NCBI RefSeq assembly: GCF_007827795.1
Contig: NZ_VITI01000001.1
Span: 434,001 to 498,000, forward strand
Origin: Azospirillum brasilense
GTDB lineage: Bacteria > Pseudomonadota > Alphaproteobacteria > Azospirillales > Azospirillaceae
Length of the DNA: 64,000 nucleotides
Direction: 5' to 3'
Numbering within the stretch: position 1 is the first letter of the stretch; each line of letters opens with the position of its first letter. The position numbers were made by a program, and so were the translations under genes. Below the pieces are notes generated by a model. It searched no databases, was not told the DNA's origin, and was given only the letters and a program-made list of their open reading frames with translations. Of this stretch, positions 1-9,360 are shown piece after piece.

Positions 1-65
1 AAATGCCGGACATGGAAGCCCTCCCGGTGCCGGTTCTGCCCGGTCGGGTGGCAAGGAGACGAGCG

Positions 66-377
66 GTGACACTGATCAAGTGGAGCGACGAGGGGGGGAC
101 GGTGCGCCTGGGCCTGCCCAGCGACCTCGACCTCGCCATGGCTCAGCCCCTTCTGGACAGCCTGCGCGCCGGCTTCGCCGCCTCCGGGACCGTCATCGCC
201 GAGGCCGCCGCCGTGGAGCGGGTCAGCACCGCCTGCGTCCAGGCGCTTCTGGTCGCCTCCCGGCATGCCGCCGAACACAACCGGACGTTCGCCATCGCCC
301 AGCCGTCCGAGATACTGGCGGAAGCCTGCGAGGATCTGGGGCTGGACGGCTGGTTGAAGCAATGGAGCCAAGCGTGA
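66..377 (+). CDS. STAS-domain protein, first visible gene of the chemotaxis operon
   Basis: A 103-residue single-domain protein that resembles the small STAS proteins found beside bacterial chemotaxis genes. The conserved loop reads ERVSTACVQAL around residues 51-61, with Ser54 or Thr55 where STAS antagonists are phosphorylated. I start it at GTG 66 because AAGGAG lies at 53-58, seven bases upstream; an in-frame ATG at 3 has no visible ribosome site and would add 21 basic residues. Its stop overlaps the cheY start, so it is co-translated with the che genes. The family suggests binding to a kinase or phosphatase partner or scaffolding in the chemotaxis complex, but the exact role is inferred. 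The operon may begin upstream of the window. Confidence 0.75.
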   Translation: MTLIKWSDEGGTVRLGLPSDLDLAMAQPLLDSLRAGFAASGTVIAEAAAVERVSTACVQALLVASRHAAEHNRTFAIAQPSEILAEACEDLGLDGWLKQWSQA

Positions 378-739
378 AGAAGAAGGTACTCACCGTCGAC
401 GATTCGCGGACCATGCGGGACATGGTCTCCTTCACGCTGAAGGGCGCCGGCTACGACGTGGTCGAGGCCGCCGACGGCCAGCAGGCGCTGGGCGTGATCG
501 GCGCCAACAAGGTGGACCTCGTCATCACCGACCTCAACATGCCGGTGATGGACGGGCTGACCCTGATCCGCCGCCTGCGCGCCACCCCGGCGCACCGCAC
601 GCTGCCCATCCTGATGCTGACCACCGAGGCCGACGAGAAGAAGAAGTCCGAAGGCCGGGCGGTGGGGGCGACCGGCTGGATCGTGAAGCCCTTCAACCCG
701 GAGAAGCTGATCTCCGTCGTGCAGAAGGTGTGCGGCTGA
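374..739 (+). CDS. cheY: Chemotaxis response regulator CheY
   Basis: A stand-alone receiver domain of 121 residues, the usual CheY length, with no output domain. The acidic pair is Asp9-Asp10, the phosphorylation site is Asp53 in ITDLNMPVMDG, the switch threonine is Thr83 or Thr84 in MLTTEAD, and Lys105 lies in VKPFNP. It should receive phosphate from CheA and act on the flagellar motor or act as a phosphate sink. GTG 374 overlaps the STAS stop (GTGA) and has GGAG at 364-367; an in-frame ATG at 362 would add four residues and is the alternative. It lies directly upstream of cheA. Confidence 0.9.
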   Translation: MKKKVLTVDDSRTMRDMVSFTLKGAGYDVVEAADGQQALGVIGANKVDLVITDLNMPVMDGLTLIRRLRATPAHRTLPILMLTTEADEKKKSEGRAVGATGWIVKPFNPEKLISVVQKVCG

Positions 740-769
740 CGCCGCGTCCTGGCTTGTGAGGTGGCGCCC

Positions 770-3007
770 GTGGAAGACCTGAGCCGGTTCAAGCAAACCT
801 ATTTCGACGAAAGCGCGGAGTTGCTGGAGGTCGCCGAATCCGGCCTGCTGCGGCTGACGCCGGGCGAGGTCGATTCCGACGAGGTCAACGCCATCTTCCG
901 CGCCGTCCATTCCATCAAGGGCGGCGGCGGCGCCTTCGGCTTCACCGAACTGGTCGCCTTCGCGCACGAGTTCGAGACGGTCATGGACGGGGTGCGCAAC
1001 AACACCGTTCCCGTCACGACCGAGCTGGTGGACACGCTGATCCGCGCCAACGACCTGCTGGGCCAGATGCTGGCCTACGCGCGGGAGGGCGACCCGGCCC
1101 CGGCGGGGACCACCGACGGCACCGTGGCCGCCCTGCGCCGCCATCTGTCGGGTGGTGCTCCGCAGGCCCAGGCTCCGGCGGCTGCTCCCGCCGCTCCGCC
1201 GCCTACCCCCGTCTACGCCCCCACCTATGCGGACGACGAGGATGACGAGGCCGGCCTGTTCGGCGACGCCATGGCGGCCATCGCCGCTGCCCGTGCGGAG
1301 GAGGACCCGGTTCCGCCCGGCAAGCTGCGCTGGACCATCGTCTTCCGGCCGCGGTCCGACCTGCTGATGTCGGGCAACGAACCGGCCTTCATGCTGCGCG
1401 CGCTGCGCCGGCTGGGCGACGCCACCGTCGAATGCCACACCGACGCCCTGCCCAACCTCCAGAACCTGGAGGCGGAGCTTCTCCACCTCTCTTGGACGGT
1501 CACGCTGCTCGCCGATGCGGACGTCGATCTGGACAAGATCAACGACGTCTTCGAGTTCGTGGCCGACGACTGCGACATCCGCATCACCGCGGAGGCCCCG
1601 CCTCCCGCCGCCCCCGAGGCGCCGCCGCCCGTCACCGATCCGGTGCCCGTCGCCACCCCGCCGACGGTGGTCGCCGCGATCCCCGAAGCGCCAAAGGCCG
1701 AACCTCCGAAGGCCGAGGCCGCCCGCCCGCGCCCCAACGGCGGCGGGGCGGAGCATGCCGGGCTGACCAGCCACACCATCCGCGTCGATCTCGACAAGAT
1801 CGACCGGCTGGTCAACATGGTCGGCGAGATGGTCATCACCCAGGCGATGATCGCCGAGCATGTGCGCGAGCTGCCCCCCGGCGAGTTCCAGGAGCTTCTG
1901 GAAGGACTGGAGCAGCTGGCCCAGCACACCCGCGAGCTGCGCGAGAGCGTGATGTCGATCCGCGCCCAGCCGGTGTCGAGCGTCTTCTCCCGCATGCCGC
2001 GGCTGGTCCGCGAATGCGCCGCCACGACCGGCAAGGAGGTCCAGCTCGTCACCAGCGGCGAGACGACCGAGGTGGACAAGACGGTGGTGGAGAATCTCGT
2101 CGATCCGCTGACCCACATGATCCGCAACTCCATCGACCACGGGCTGGAAGGCCCGGATGAGCGGGAGCGCGTCGGCAAGCCGCGCGCCGGCACCGTGCAT
2201 CTGTCGGCGCAGCACCGCTCGGGCCGCATCGTCATCGAGATCACCGACGACGGGCGCGGGATCAACCGGCCCAAGGTGCTGTCCAAGGCCATCGAGAAGG
2301 GCCTCGTCCAGCCGGGCGCCACCCTGTCGGACGAGGAGATCGACAACCTGATCTTCCTGCCCGGCTTCTCCACCGCCGATCAGGTGTCCAACCTGTCGGG
2401 CCGCGGCGTCGGCATGGACGTGGTGCGGCGGAACATCACCTCGCTCGGCGGGCGCATCGGCGTCTACTCGACGCCGGGCGAAGGCTCGCGCTTCGTGCTG
2501 TCGCTGCCGCTGACCCTGGCCGTTCTCGACGGCATGGTGATCTCGGTCGGCGAGGAGCGCTTCGTCCTGCCGCTGACCAACATCGTGGAGAGCCTGCGCC
2601 CCAAGGCGGCGGACCTGCACGGGCTGGTCGGCAAATGCGACGTGATGATGGCCCGCGGCGAGTATGTGCGGCTGGTCTACCTGCACCAGCTGTTCGGCAT
2701 CCCCGGCGCCGTCGCCGACCCCACCCACGCGCTGGTCGTGCTGGTGGAGACGGAGGATGGCTCCCGCCTCGGCCTCGTCGTGGACGAGGTGCTGGGTCAG
2801 CAGCAGGTCGTCATCAAGAGCCTGGAAGCGAACTTCCGCCGCCTCGACGGCGTGGCCGCCGCGACCATCCTGGGCGACGGGCGCGTCGCCCTGATCCTGG
2901 ACGTCGCCGGCCTGCGCGAGATGAGCCGGCACATGGACTCCAGGGCGCCGCGTCCGCCGTCTCCGCCGGTGGCCGCGCTGCCCGCACCCGCACTCGAACC
3001 GGTCTGA
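770..3007 (+). CDS. cheA: Chemotaxis histidine kinase CheA
   Basis: A 745-residue CheA. The P1 Hpt domain carries His47 in RAVHSIKGG. A proline/alanine-rich linker leads to a P2-like region (about 190-270), a second Pro-rich linker, the P3 dimerisation helices (HTIRVDLDKIDRLVNMVGEM), the P4 ATP-binding domain with N box HMIRNSIDHGLE, EITDDGRGI and GRGVGMDVV, and a C-terminal CheW-like P5. It phosphorylates CheY and CheB when coupled to receptors through CheW. I start at GTG 770, which has GAGG at 758-761; GTG 761 is in frame and would add three residues. The short Pro-rich extension after P5 is unremarkable. Identification is secure from the full domain order. Confidence 0.95.
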   Translation: MEDLSRFKQTYFDESAELLEVAESGLLRLTPGEVDSDEVNAIFRAVHSIKGGGGAFGFTELVAFAHEFETVMDGVRNNTVPVTTELVDTLIRANDLLGQMLAYAREGDPAPAGTTDGTVAALRRHLSGGAPQAQAPAAAPAAPPPTPVYAPTYADDEDDEAGLFGDAMAAIAAARAEEDPVPPGKLRWTIVFRPRSDLLMSGNEPAFMLRALRRLGDATVECHTDALPNLQNLEAELLHLSWTVTLLADADVDLDKINDVFEFVADDCDIRITAEAPPPAAPEAPPPVTDPVPVATPPTVVAAIPEAPKAEPPKAEAARPRPNGGGAEHAGLTSHTIRVDLDKIDRLVNMVGEMVITQAMIAEHVRELPPGEFQELLEGLEQLAQHTRELRESVMSIRAQPVSSVFSRMPRLVRECAATTGKEVQLVTSGETTEVDKTVVENLVDPLTHMIRNSIDHGLEGPDERERVGKPRAGTVHLSAQHRSGRIVIEITDDGRGINRPKVLSKAIEKGLVQPGATLSDEEIDNLIFLPGFSTADQVSNLSGRGVGMDVVRRNITSLGGRIGVYSTPGEGSRFVLSLPLTLAVLDGMVISVGEERFVLPLTNIVESLRPKAADLHGLVGKCDVMMARGEYVRLVYLHQLFGIPGAVADPTHALVVLVETEDGSRLGLVVDEVLGQQQVVIKSLEANFRRLDGVAAATILGDGRVALILDVAGLREMSRHMDSRAPRPPSPPVAALPAPALEPV

Positions 3008-3017
3008 GGCCACAGCG

Positions 3018-3575
3018 ATGAGCAGTTCCACCGCGCTCGCCACCGTCGGCGGTAGCCGCACCGACGCCCGAAACGACGTCATGGCGGTCAACGCCGCCGA
3101 GGAGCAGTACGTCACCTTCACCGTCGGCAGCGAGGAGTACGGCGTCAACATCCTGTCGGTCCGCGAGATCCGCGGCTGGACGCCGGAAAGCCGCCTGCCG
3201 AACCTGCCGGACTATGTGCGCGGCGTCATCAATCTGCGCGGCATCATCATCCCCATCTTCGACCTGCGCGCCCGCTTCGGCGGCGGCGCCACGTCGGTCA
3301 CCAAGCGCCACGTCGTCGTGGTGATCCAGGTGGGGGAGCGCACCCGCGGCATCCTGGTCGACGCCATTTCCGACATCCTGGCGATCGGCCACGACGCCAT
3401 CAAGCCGCCGCCCGACGTGGACGGCGGCATGGTCGACGCCGAGTATCTCAGCGGTCTCTACACCGCCGACGACCGCATGGTCACGCTGCTGAGCGTCGAG
3501 AAGCTGTTCTCCGTCGAGAACAGTGAGCTGGACTCGGCGACCAAGGCCCTGCCGGCGCTGGAGCGGGCGTCCTGA
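3018..3575 (+). CDS. cheW: Chemotaxis coupling protein CheW
   Basis: A 185-residue single CheW domain that links chemoreceptors to the P5 domain of CheA. The core starts near residue 28 (EEQYVTFTVGSEEYGV) and includes the typical NLRGIIIPIFDLR segment and a C-terminal LLSVEKLF strand. The first 22 or so residues are not part of the fold, and ATG 3081 is a possible shorter start. It begins ten bases after the cheA stop and so belongs to the same transcript. The 3' end is followed by a fold-back repeat that separates it from the receptor gene. Confidence 0.93.
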   Translation: MSSSTALATVGGSRTDARNDVMAVNAAEEQYVTFTVGSEEYGVNILSVREIRGWTPESRLPNLPDYVRGVINLRGIIIPIFDLRARFGGGATSVTKRHVVVVIQVGERTRGILVDAISDILAIGHDAIKPPPDVDGGMVDAEYLSGLYTADDRMVTLLSVEKLFSVENSELDSATKALPALERAS

Positions 3576-3583
3576 TTGGATAG

Positions 3584-3699
3584 CCCTCTCCCCTCTGGGG
3601 AGAGGGTGGCCCGAAGGGCCGGTGAGGGGGCGGGCTTGTGCCGGACGAGGCGCCACGCATACCCCCCTCACCCTAACCCTCTCCCCAGAGGGGAGAGGG
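3584..3699. repeat. Fold-back intergenic repeat between cheW and the receptor gene
   Basis: The ends, 3584-3607 and 3676-3699, are exact 24-base inverted repeats, and each arm can itself form a hairpin (CCCTCTCC with GGAGAGGG). Inside the left arm is GGCCCGAAGGGCC at 3608-3620, followed by GGTGAGGGGG, which pairs with CCCCCTCACC on the right side. The left half closely matches the element at 32945, so this is a dispersed REP- or MITE-like sequence. There is no coding capacity for a transposase. In the transcript it could stabilise the upstream message or reduce read-through. Confidence 0.8.
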
Positions 3700-3806
3700 G
3701 ACATCAAAAGCAGCGACACAGGGGTGCGTCATGTCGCGGCTTTTCACACGGGTTTGTTTCAAATAAGGGCTAACGCCGGTACGACACGGCGGGCAAGGGG
3801 GATGGC

Positions 3807-6734
3807 ATGGCGAAACGGGTTGGTTCGTTCGTTGGGTCGATGGGCATCTCGAAGCGGCTGTGGCTGGCCTTCGCGCTCCTGCTCGCCCTGCTGGCCGCCC
3901 AGGTCGCCGCCAGCCTGCTGAGCATCCGCAGCCTGAACGGCAGCGTCGACGCGGTGCTCACCAGCGGCGAACTCGCCACCTTCGCCAAGGACCTCTCGGC
4001 CCGCCTCGCCAACCAGCGCATCCACGGGCGCGATTATCTGGTGTCCGGCGACCCCGCCGCGCTCAACCGCCAGCGGGCGCTGCGCACCGAATTCGATCAG
4101 GCGCTGGCCGCCCACGGCGCGGCCATCCAGCGCTCCAGCCAGGCGGCGGCCTTCGCCGAGCTGGCCCGGCTGCACACCGAATACCACACCCAGTTCGAGG
4201 CGATCCGCGTCGTCCGCGACCGCTACGACGCGGCCATCCGCCAGACCATGGACCCGTTGGGCACCCAGATCACCGAGACGCTGGAGCGCATCGTCGAGGG
4301 CGCCCAGGCCACCGGCGACAAAGACGCCGCCCTGGTCGGGGAAGAGATGGAGAAGCACTGGGTGCTGACCCGCCTCTTCGCCAACCGCGCGCTCGGCATG
4401 CGCGATGCCGCCGCCGCGGGGCCGATGGAAAAGAACCTGGACGAGATGCTGGAGCATGTGCGCGAGGCGCAGGCCCTGCTGACCGAGCCACGCGTGGCGG
4501 CGATGCTGCGCGAGGTGGCGGAGCGGGCACCGGGCTACCGCACCGCCTTCCGCGACGCCGTCGCCGCCGACAAGGAGATCGACCGCCTGCGCGCCGAGGT
4601 CGTCGCCAAGGTCGTCACCGCCCTGAACGCGACGCTGGACTCCATCGCCACCGCCATCCACGCCGAGCAGAAGGGGATCGAGTCCCGCGCCGAGGCCGAG
4701 GTGGAGAACAGCGTCCTGCTGGCCCTGGTGCTGGGCGGCCTGTCGCTGCTGCTGGGCATCGGCGCCGCCCAGGTCATCGCCCGCTCGATCACCGGCCCGG
4801 TCCAGGGCATCCGCAAGGTGATGACCGACCTCAGCGACGGCCATCTGTCGGTCTCCGTCCCCCACACCGACGGGCGCGACGAGCTGGGCGCGATGGCCCG
4901 CGCCGTCGCCGCCTTCAAGGAGGACGCGGTGGCCGCCGTGCGGGCGGGGATCGCGCTCGACCGCGTGTCGTCCTGCATCATGACGGTGGGCGAGGACGGG
5001 ACCGTCACCTATTGCAACGCCGCCGCGCTGGCGATGTTCAAGACCGCCGAGAGCGACCTGCGCAAGGCCCTGCCCGCCTTCGACGCCGCCGGGCTGATCG
5101 GGAAAACTCTTGATACGCTGGACACCGAGGCCCCGCGCCTGCGCTCCAGCCTGACCGGCCTCGCCAGCCCCTACAAGGGCATGGTGAAGGCGGGCCGCCG
5201 CAGCTTCGAGATCACCGCCAGCCCGGTCGCCGGGCGCCACGGCGAGAAGCTGGGCCTCGTCGTCGAATGGCGCGACCTGACGGCGGAGCTGTCCATCGAG
5301 GCGGAGATCGCCGGCATGGTGGACAGCGCCGTTCGCGGCGACTTCACCCAGCGGATCGCGCTGGACGGCAAGACCGGCTTCTTCCGGCTGGTCAGCGAGG
5401 GCATGAACCGGCTGGCCGCCAACGTCTCCGGCGTGACCGAGGATCTGGCCGCCATGCTGGAATCGCTGTCGCAGGGCGACCTGTCGCGGCGCATCGACAA
5501 GCCGTACGAGGGCGTGTTCCTGCGCCTGAAGGACGATTTCAACGGCACGGCGGAAAAGCTGTCGGAGATCGTCCGCCGCATCAACGGCGCCGCCGAATCC
5601 ATCGCCGCAGCCAGCCGCGAGATCGCCGACGGCAGCCTCGACCTGTCCGAGCGCACCGAGCAGCAGGCCTCCTCGCTGGAGGAGACGGCGGCGAGCATGG
5701 AGGAGCTGGCGGCAACCGTCCGCTCCAACGCCGACAACGCCCAGCAGGTCAACGCCTTCGCCAACGACGCCCGCCGCGCCGCCGAGAAGGGCGGTCAGGT
5801 TGCCGCCAGCGCGGTGGAGGCGATGCGCGGGATCGAGCGCTCGTCGCAGAAAATCTCCGACATCATCGGGGTGATCGACGAGATCGCCTTCCAGACCAAC
5901 CTGCTGGCGCTGAACGCGGCGGTGGAGGCGGCGCGGGCCGGCGACGCCGGGCGCGGCTTCGCCGTGGTGGCGCAGGAGGTGCGCAACCTCGCCCAGCGCT
6001 CCGCCCAGGCGTCCAAGGAGATCAAGACGCTGATCCTCGACAGCGGGGCGCAGGTCAAGGACGGGGTGGAGCTGGTCCGCTCCGCCGGGTCGTCGCTGAC
6101 CGACATCGTGGCGGGCATCGCGCGGGTTGCCGACCTCGTGTCGGAGATCGCCCGCGCCACCGCCGAGCAGGCGTCCGGCCTGGACGAGGTCAACACCGCC
6201 GTCGCCCAGATGGACGAGATGACCCAGAAGAACGCCGCGCTGGTCGAGGAAAGCACCGCCGCCGCCCGCTCGCTGGAGGAGCAGGCCGGGCAGCTCCGCC
6301 AGCAGATGGCCTTCTTCTCGCTGGACGCCGGCCACACGCACGGCGCGTCCGACCTGGCCCGCCACATCCAGCTGATCGAGAACACCAAGATCGACCATGT
6401 GACCTTCCGCGACACCGTGCTGAAGACCGTCCAGGGCCACGGCGAGGCCACCGCGGACCGGCTGGCCGACCATCACGGCTGCCGTCTGGGCAAATGGTAC
6501 GACACGGTGAGCGACGCCGCCGTGCGCTCCTGCCCGTCCTTCGAGCGGATCGCCGAGCCGCACGCCCGCTTCCACGAGGCCGGCAAGCGCGCCCTGCGCG
6601 CCCATGAGCAGGGGGATGATGCGACCGAGGCCCAGGCCCTGGCCGATCTCGACCGGCTGTCGGGCACCGTGCTGGGCCTGCTGGACACGCTGGCCACCGA
6701 GGCGCGGGCCAAGGCCCGCGGACGGGCGGCATGA
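3807..6734 (+). CDS. Chemoreceptor with PAS, repeated HAMP-like segments and CZB zinc domain
   Basis: A 975-residue methyl-accepting chemotaxis protein. A first membrane helix (about 17-38) is followed by a long helical periplasmic domain (about 40-298), perhaps of the helical bimodular type, and a second helix (about 301-322). Then come a HAMP, a PAS domain (about 376-495), two further HAMP-like segments, and the signalling hairpin near residues 691-731 with [18 protein letters not shown]. The C-terminus (about 851-965) is a chemoreceptor zinc-binding (CZB) domain with KIDHVTFRD and [11 protein letters not shown] 3807 has AAGGGGG at 3795-3801. It is inside the che operon and its stop overlaps cheR, so it is probably the receptor dedicated to this array. 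The ligand is unknown. Confidence 0.92.
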   Translation: MAKRVGSFVGSMGISKRLWLAFALLLALLAAQVAASLLSIRSLNGSVDAVLTSGELATFAKDLSARLANQRIHGRDYLVSGDPAALNRQRALRTEFDQALAAHGAAIQRSSQAAAFAELARLHTEYHTQFEAIRVVRDRYDAAIRQTMDPLGTQITETLERIVEGAQATGDKDAALVGEEMEKHWVLTRLFANRALGMRDAAAAGPMEKNLDEMLEHVREAQALLTEPRVAAMLREVAERAPGYRTAFRDAVAADKEIDRLRAEVVAKVVTALNATLDSIATAIHAEQKGIESRAEAEVENSVLLALVLGGLSLLLGIGAAQVIARSITGPVQGIRKVMTDLSDGHLSVSVPHTDGRDELGAMARAVAAFKEDAVAAVRAGIALDRVSSCIMTVGEDGTVTYCNAAALAMFKTAESDLRKALPAFDAAGLIGKTLDTLDTEAPRLRSSLTGLASPYKGMVKAGRRSFEITASPVAGRHGEKLGLVVEWRDLTAELSIEAEIAGMVDSAVRGDFTQRIALDGKTGFFRLVSEGMNRLAANVSGVTEDLAAMLESLSQGDLSRRIDKPYEGVFLRLKDDFNGTAEKLSEIVRRINGAAESIAAASREIADGSLDLSERTEQQASSLEETAASMEELAATVRSNADNAQQVNAFANDARRAAEKGGQVAASAVEAMRGIERSSQKISDIIGVIDEIAFQTNLLALNAAVEAARAGDAGRGFAVVAQEVRNLAQRSAQASKEIKTLILDSGAQVKDGVELVRSAGSSLTDIVAGIARVADLVSEIARATAEQASGLDEVNTAVAQMDEMTQKNAALVEESTAAARSLEEQAGQLRQQMAFFSLDAGHTHGASDLARHIQLIENTKIDHVTFRDTVLKTVQGHGEATADRLADHHGCRLGKWYDTVSDAAVRSCPSFERIAEPHARFHEAGKRALRAHEQGDDATEAQALADLDRLSGTVLGLLDTLATEARAKARGRAA

Positions 6735-7651
6735 CCACGGCCCCCAGCCTTTCCCCGCCCCCGGACTCAGAGGCGGCCGACCGCGGCGCCGTTCCCCCGG
6801 CGACGTCCGGCCGGCGGGAATTCCCGTTCGAGCGGCGGCACTTCGACTTCATCGCCCGCATGCTCTACCAGCTCGCCGGGATCGCGCTGGCCCCGCACAA
6901 GATCGAGATGGTCTATTCCCGCCTCGCCCGGCGGCTGCGCGACCTGCGTCTGAGCGACTTCGACAGCTACTGCGCCCTGCTGGAGAGCGAGGAGGGGGCG
7001 AACGAGGTCGGCTTCCTGGTCAACGCCCTGACCACCAACCTGACCAGCTTCTTCCGCGAATCGCACCATTTCGACTTCCTGGCGAAGACCGCGGTGCCGG
7101 AGATGCGCGCCCGCCACGCCGGGGAATCCTCCCACCCGCGGCTGCGCATCTGGTCCGCCGGCTGCTCCTCCGGGCAGGAGCCCTACACCATCGCCATGGT
7201 CCTGGCCTCCAGCTTCGGGCCGGAGCTGCGGCGCTGGGACGTGAAGATCCTGGCGACCGACATCGACACGCACATGGTCGACACCGCCCGGCGCGGCGTC
7301 TATCCCGCCGATCTGGCGAACAGCATCCCGGCCCCCCTGCGCGACCGCTTCACCCGCCGCCAGCGCGAGAGCGGCGAGCCGGTGGTGGCGATGGAGGAGG
7401 AGCTGAGGCGGCTGATCACCTTCAAGCCGCTGAACCTGCTGGAGCACTGGCCCATGAAGGGGCCGTTCGACGCGATCTTCTGCCGCAACGTGCTGATCTA
7501 TTTCGACCGGGTCGGGCGGACCCAGGTCATCGGCAACTTCGCCCGCATGCTGGAGCCCGGCGGCTGCCTGTTCCTTGGCCATTCGGAGAGCCTGTACGGC
7601 GTGTCGGACCGCTTCCGCCAGACCGGCCCCACCATCTACCGGAGGCTGTGA
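6731..7651 (+). CDS. cheR: Chemoreceptor methyltransferase CheR
   Basis: A 306-residue SAM-dependent methyltransferase that methylates glutamates of chemoreceptors. The N-terminal helical domain (about 30-110, with [14 protein letters not shown]) precedes the SAM-binding fold with [18 protein letters not shown], and the C-terminal part has [14 protein letters not shown] and the closing [12 protein letters not shown]. It overlaps the receptor stop by ATGA, showing translational coupling. Its first 28 residues are a Pro-rich tail before the family core. It opposes the CheB esterase encoded two genes downstream. Confidence 0.95.
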   Translation: MTTAPSLSPPPDSEAADRGAVPPATSGRREFPFERRHFDFIARMLYQLAGIALAPHKIEMVYSRLARRLRDLRLSDFDSYCALLESEEGANEVGFLVNALTTNLTSFFRESHHFDFLAKTAVPEMRARHAGESSHPRLRIWSAGCSSGQEPYTIAMVLASSFGPELRRWDVKILATDIDTHMVDTARRGVYPADLANSIPAPLRDRFTRRQRESGEPVVAMEEELRRLITFKPLNLLEHWPMKGPFDAIFCRNVLIYFDRVGRTQVIGNFARMLEPGGCLFLGHSESLYGVSDRFRQTGPTIYRRL

Positions 7652-7654
7652 CGC

Positions 7655-8281
7655 ATGACCGCTTTCGCAAGCCGCCGCGCGGCGGAGGCCCGGCAGACCG
7701 GCGGCTACTTCCACCCGCAGTTCCGCGCCCACACGATGAAGGTCTTCCTGGGCCATCACCTGGTCAGCGACCGCTCGGACGTGATGATGGTGACGACGCT
7801 GGGCTCCTGCGTGGCCGCCTGCGTCCATGACCCGGCGACGGCGATCGGCGGCATGAACCATTTCCTGCTGCCCGAGGTGCCGGAGTCCGAGGACGCCGGC
7901 ACCGGAGCGGCGGCGCGCTACGGCTCGGTCGCCATGGAGCGGCTGATCAACGACCTGCTGGGGCGCGGCGCCCAGCGCGGGCGGCTGGAGGTGAAGCTGT
8001 TCGGCGGCGCCCGCGTCATCGATTCCAGCTTCGACGTCGGCCAGCGCAACGCCGCCTTCGCGCTCGACTACGTGCGGCGGGAGGGGCTGAAGCTGATGGG
8101 CCAGGATCTGGGCGGCGCCTCGGCCCGGCGCATCCACTACTTTCCCCACACCGGCAGGGCCATGCGCAAGATGCTGCGGCCCGAGGCCCTGTCGGAGACG
8201 GCGAACCAGGAACTGCATTTCCGCACCAGCCTGCGGCACCAGCCGATCGAGGGCGACGTGGAACTGTTCGGGGAGGACTGA
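7655..8281 (+). CDS. cheD: Chemoreceptor glutamine deamidase CheD
   Basis: A 208-residue CheD that deamidates receptor glutamines and in other bacteria also interacts with CheY phosphatases. The catalytic cysteine is in [13 protein letters not shown] and the catalytic histidine in [10 protein letters not shown]. The C-terminal part ([18 protein letters not shown]) is typical of proteobacterial CheD, and the protein ends in VELFGED. It starts three bases after the cheR stop and ends three bases before cheB, so all three adaptation enzymes are co-expressed. Confidence 0.93.
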   Translation: MTAFASRRAAEARQTGGYFHPQFRAHTMKVFLGHHLVSDRSDVMMVTTLGSCVAACVHDPATAIGGMNHFLLPEVPESEDAGTGAAARYGSVAMERLINDLLGRGAQRGRLEVKLFGGARVIDSSFDVGQRNAAFALDYVRREGLKLMGQDLGGASARRIHYFPHTGRAMRKMLRPEALSETANQELHFRTSLRHQPIEGDVELFGED

Positions 8282-8284
8282 GCC

Positions 8285-9349
8285 ATGGCACGCCCCATCC
8301 GCGTCGTGATCGTGGACGACAGCAGCCTGATGCGGGAGATGCTGAAGGCCGTCATCTCGGACGAGCCCGGCATCGAGGTGGTCGGCGTCGCCCGCGACCC
8401 CTACGAGGCGCGCGACGTCATCAAGCACACCAACCCCGACGTCGTCACGCTGGACGTCGAGATGCCGCGGATGGACGGTCTGTCCTTCCTGGAAAAGATC
8501 ATGACGCTGCGCCCGACGCCGGTCGTCATGGTCTCCTCCCTGACCCAGGAGGGATCGGAGGCGACGATCCGCGCGCTGGAGATCGGGGCCGTGGACTGCG
8601 TGGCCAAGCCCGACGGCTCCGAAGGCCACGGGTTCGAGGCCATGGCCCACGAGCTGGTCGGCAAGATCCGCATCGCCGCCACCGCCCGCCTGTCGATGCG
8701 GCGCCCCCAGCCCGCGACCGCCACCCTGCCGACGCCGCGCCGCGCCGGGTCGGGCACCCGCTTCATCGCCATCGGCGCTTCCACCGGCGGGGTGGAGCGC
8801 ATCCGCGACGTGCTGGCGGTCATGCCCGCCGACTGCCCGCCCATCGTCATCACCCAGCATATGGGTCCCAGCTACGTCCCCAGCTTCGCCGCCCGGCTCG
8901 ACCGCATCTCGCCGCCGTCGGTGGAGGTCGCCACCCAGGGCGCCCGGCTGGTCCAGGGCAAGGTCTACATCGCCCCCGGCGACCGGCATCTGGTGGTGAT
9001 CCGCGACGCCCAGGGCTATTCCTGCCACATCCAGGACGGGCCGGCGGTCAGCGGCCACCGCCCGTCGGTGGACGTGCTGTTCTCCTCCGTCGCCAAGGCG
9101 GCGGGGGCGAACGCGGTTGGGGTGATCCTGTCCGGCATGGGCCGCGACGGGGCGTCGGGCATGCTGGCGATGCGCGACGCGGGGGCCTATACCATCGGCG
9201 AACAGGAATCGAGCTGCGTCGTCTACGGCATGCCGCGCGCCGCCCGGGAAGCCGGGGCGGTCGCCGTCGAACTGCCGCTGGCGCAGATACCGGCCGAGAT
9301 GCTGCGCGCGTTCGACGCCATCGGCGAACACCGCACGCGCGCGAACTGA
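8285..9349 (+). CDS. cheB: Chemotaxis methylesterase/deamidase CheB
   Basis: A 354-residue protein-glutamate methylesterase with an N-terminal receiver (phospho-Asp57 in [12 protein letters not shown]) and a C-terminal esterase. The catalytic triad is visible as Ser166 (GASTGG), His192 (ITQHM) and Asp288 (GMGRDGASG). It demethylates receptors when phosphorylated by CheA and closes the adaptation loop with CheR. It lies between cheD and the receptor/CheZ-like gene, with gaps of 3 and 11 bases. Confidence 0.95.
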   Translation: MARPIRVVIVDDSSLMREMLKAVISDEPGIEVVGVARDPYEARDVIKHTNPDVVTLDVEMPRMDGLSFLEKIMTLRPTPVVMVSSLTQEGSEATIRALEIGAVDCVAKPDGSEGHGFEAMAHELVGKIRIAATARLSMRRPQPATATLPTPRRAGSGTRFIAIGASTGGVERIRDVLAVMPADCPPIVITQHMGPSYVPSFAARLDRISPPSVEVATQGARLVQGKVYIAPGDRHLVVIRDAQGYSCHIQDGPAVSGHRPSVDVLFSSVAKAAGANAVGVILSGMGRDGASGMLAMRDAGAYTIGEQESSCVVYGMPRAAREAGAVAVELPLAQIPAEMLRAFDAIGEHRTRAN

Positions 9350-9360
9350 GGAGCAGCACC

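Noticed and set aside
3..65. Longer start for the first STAS gene at ATG 3
   Set aside because: No ribosome site, and a better GTG start with AAGGAG lies at 66.
143..3151. 1002-residue minus-strand reading frame opposite cheY/cheA
   Set aside because: It lies opposite well-identified genes and is Asp/His/Gln-rich without domains, as expected of an antisense frame in high-GC DNA.
3584..3699. Insertion sequence
   Set aside because: The terminal repeats are real, but there is no transposase and no target-site duplication that I can show.
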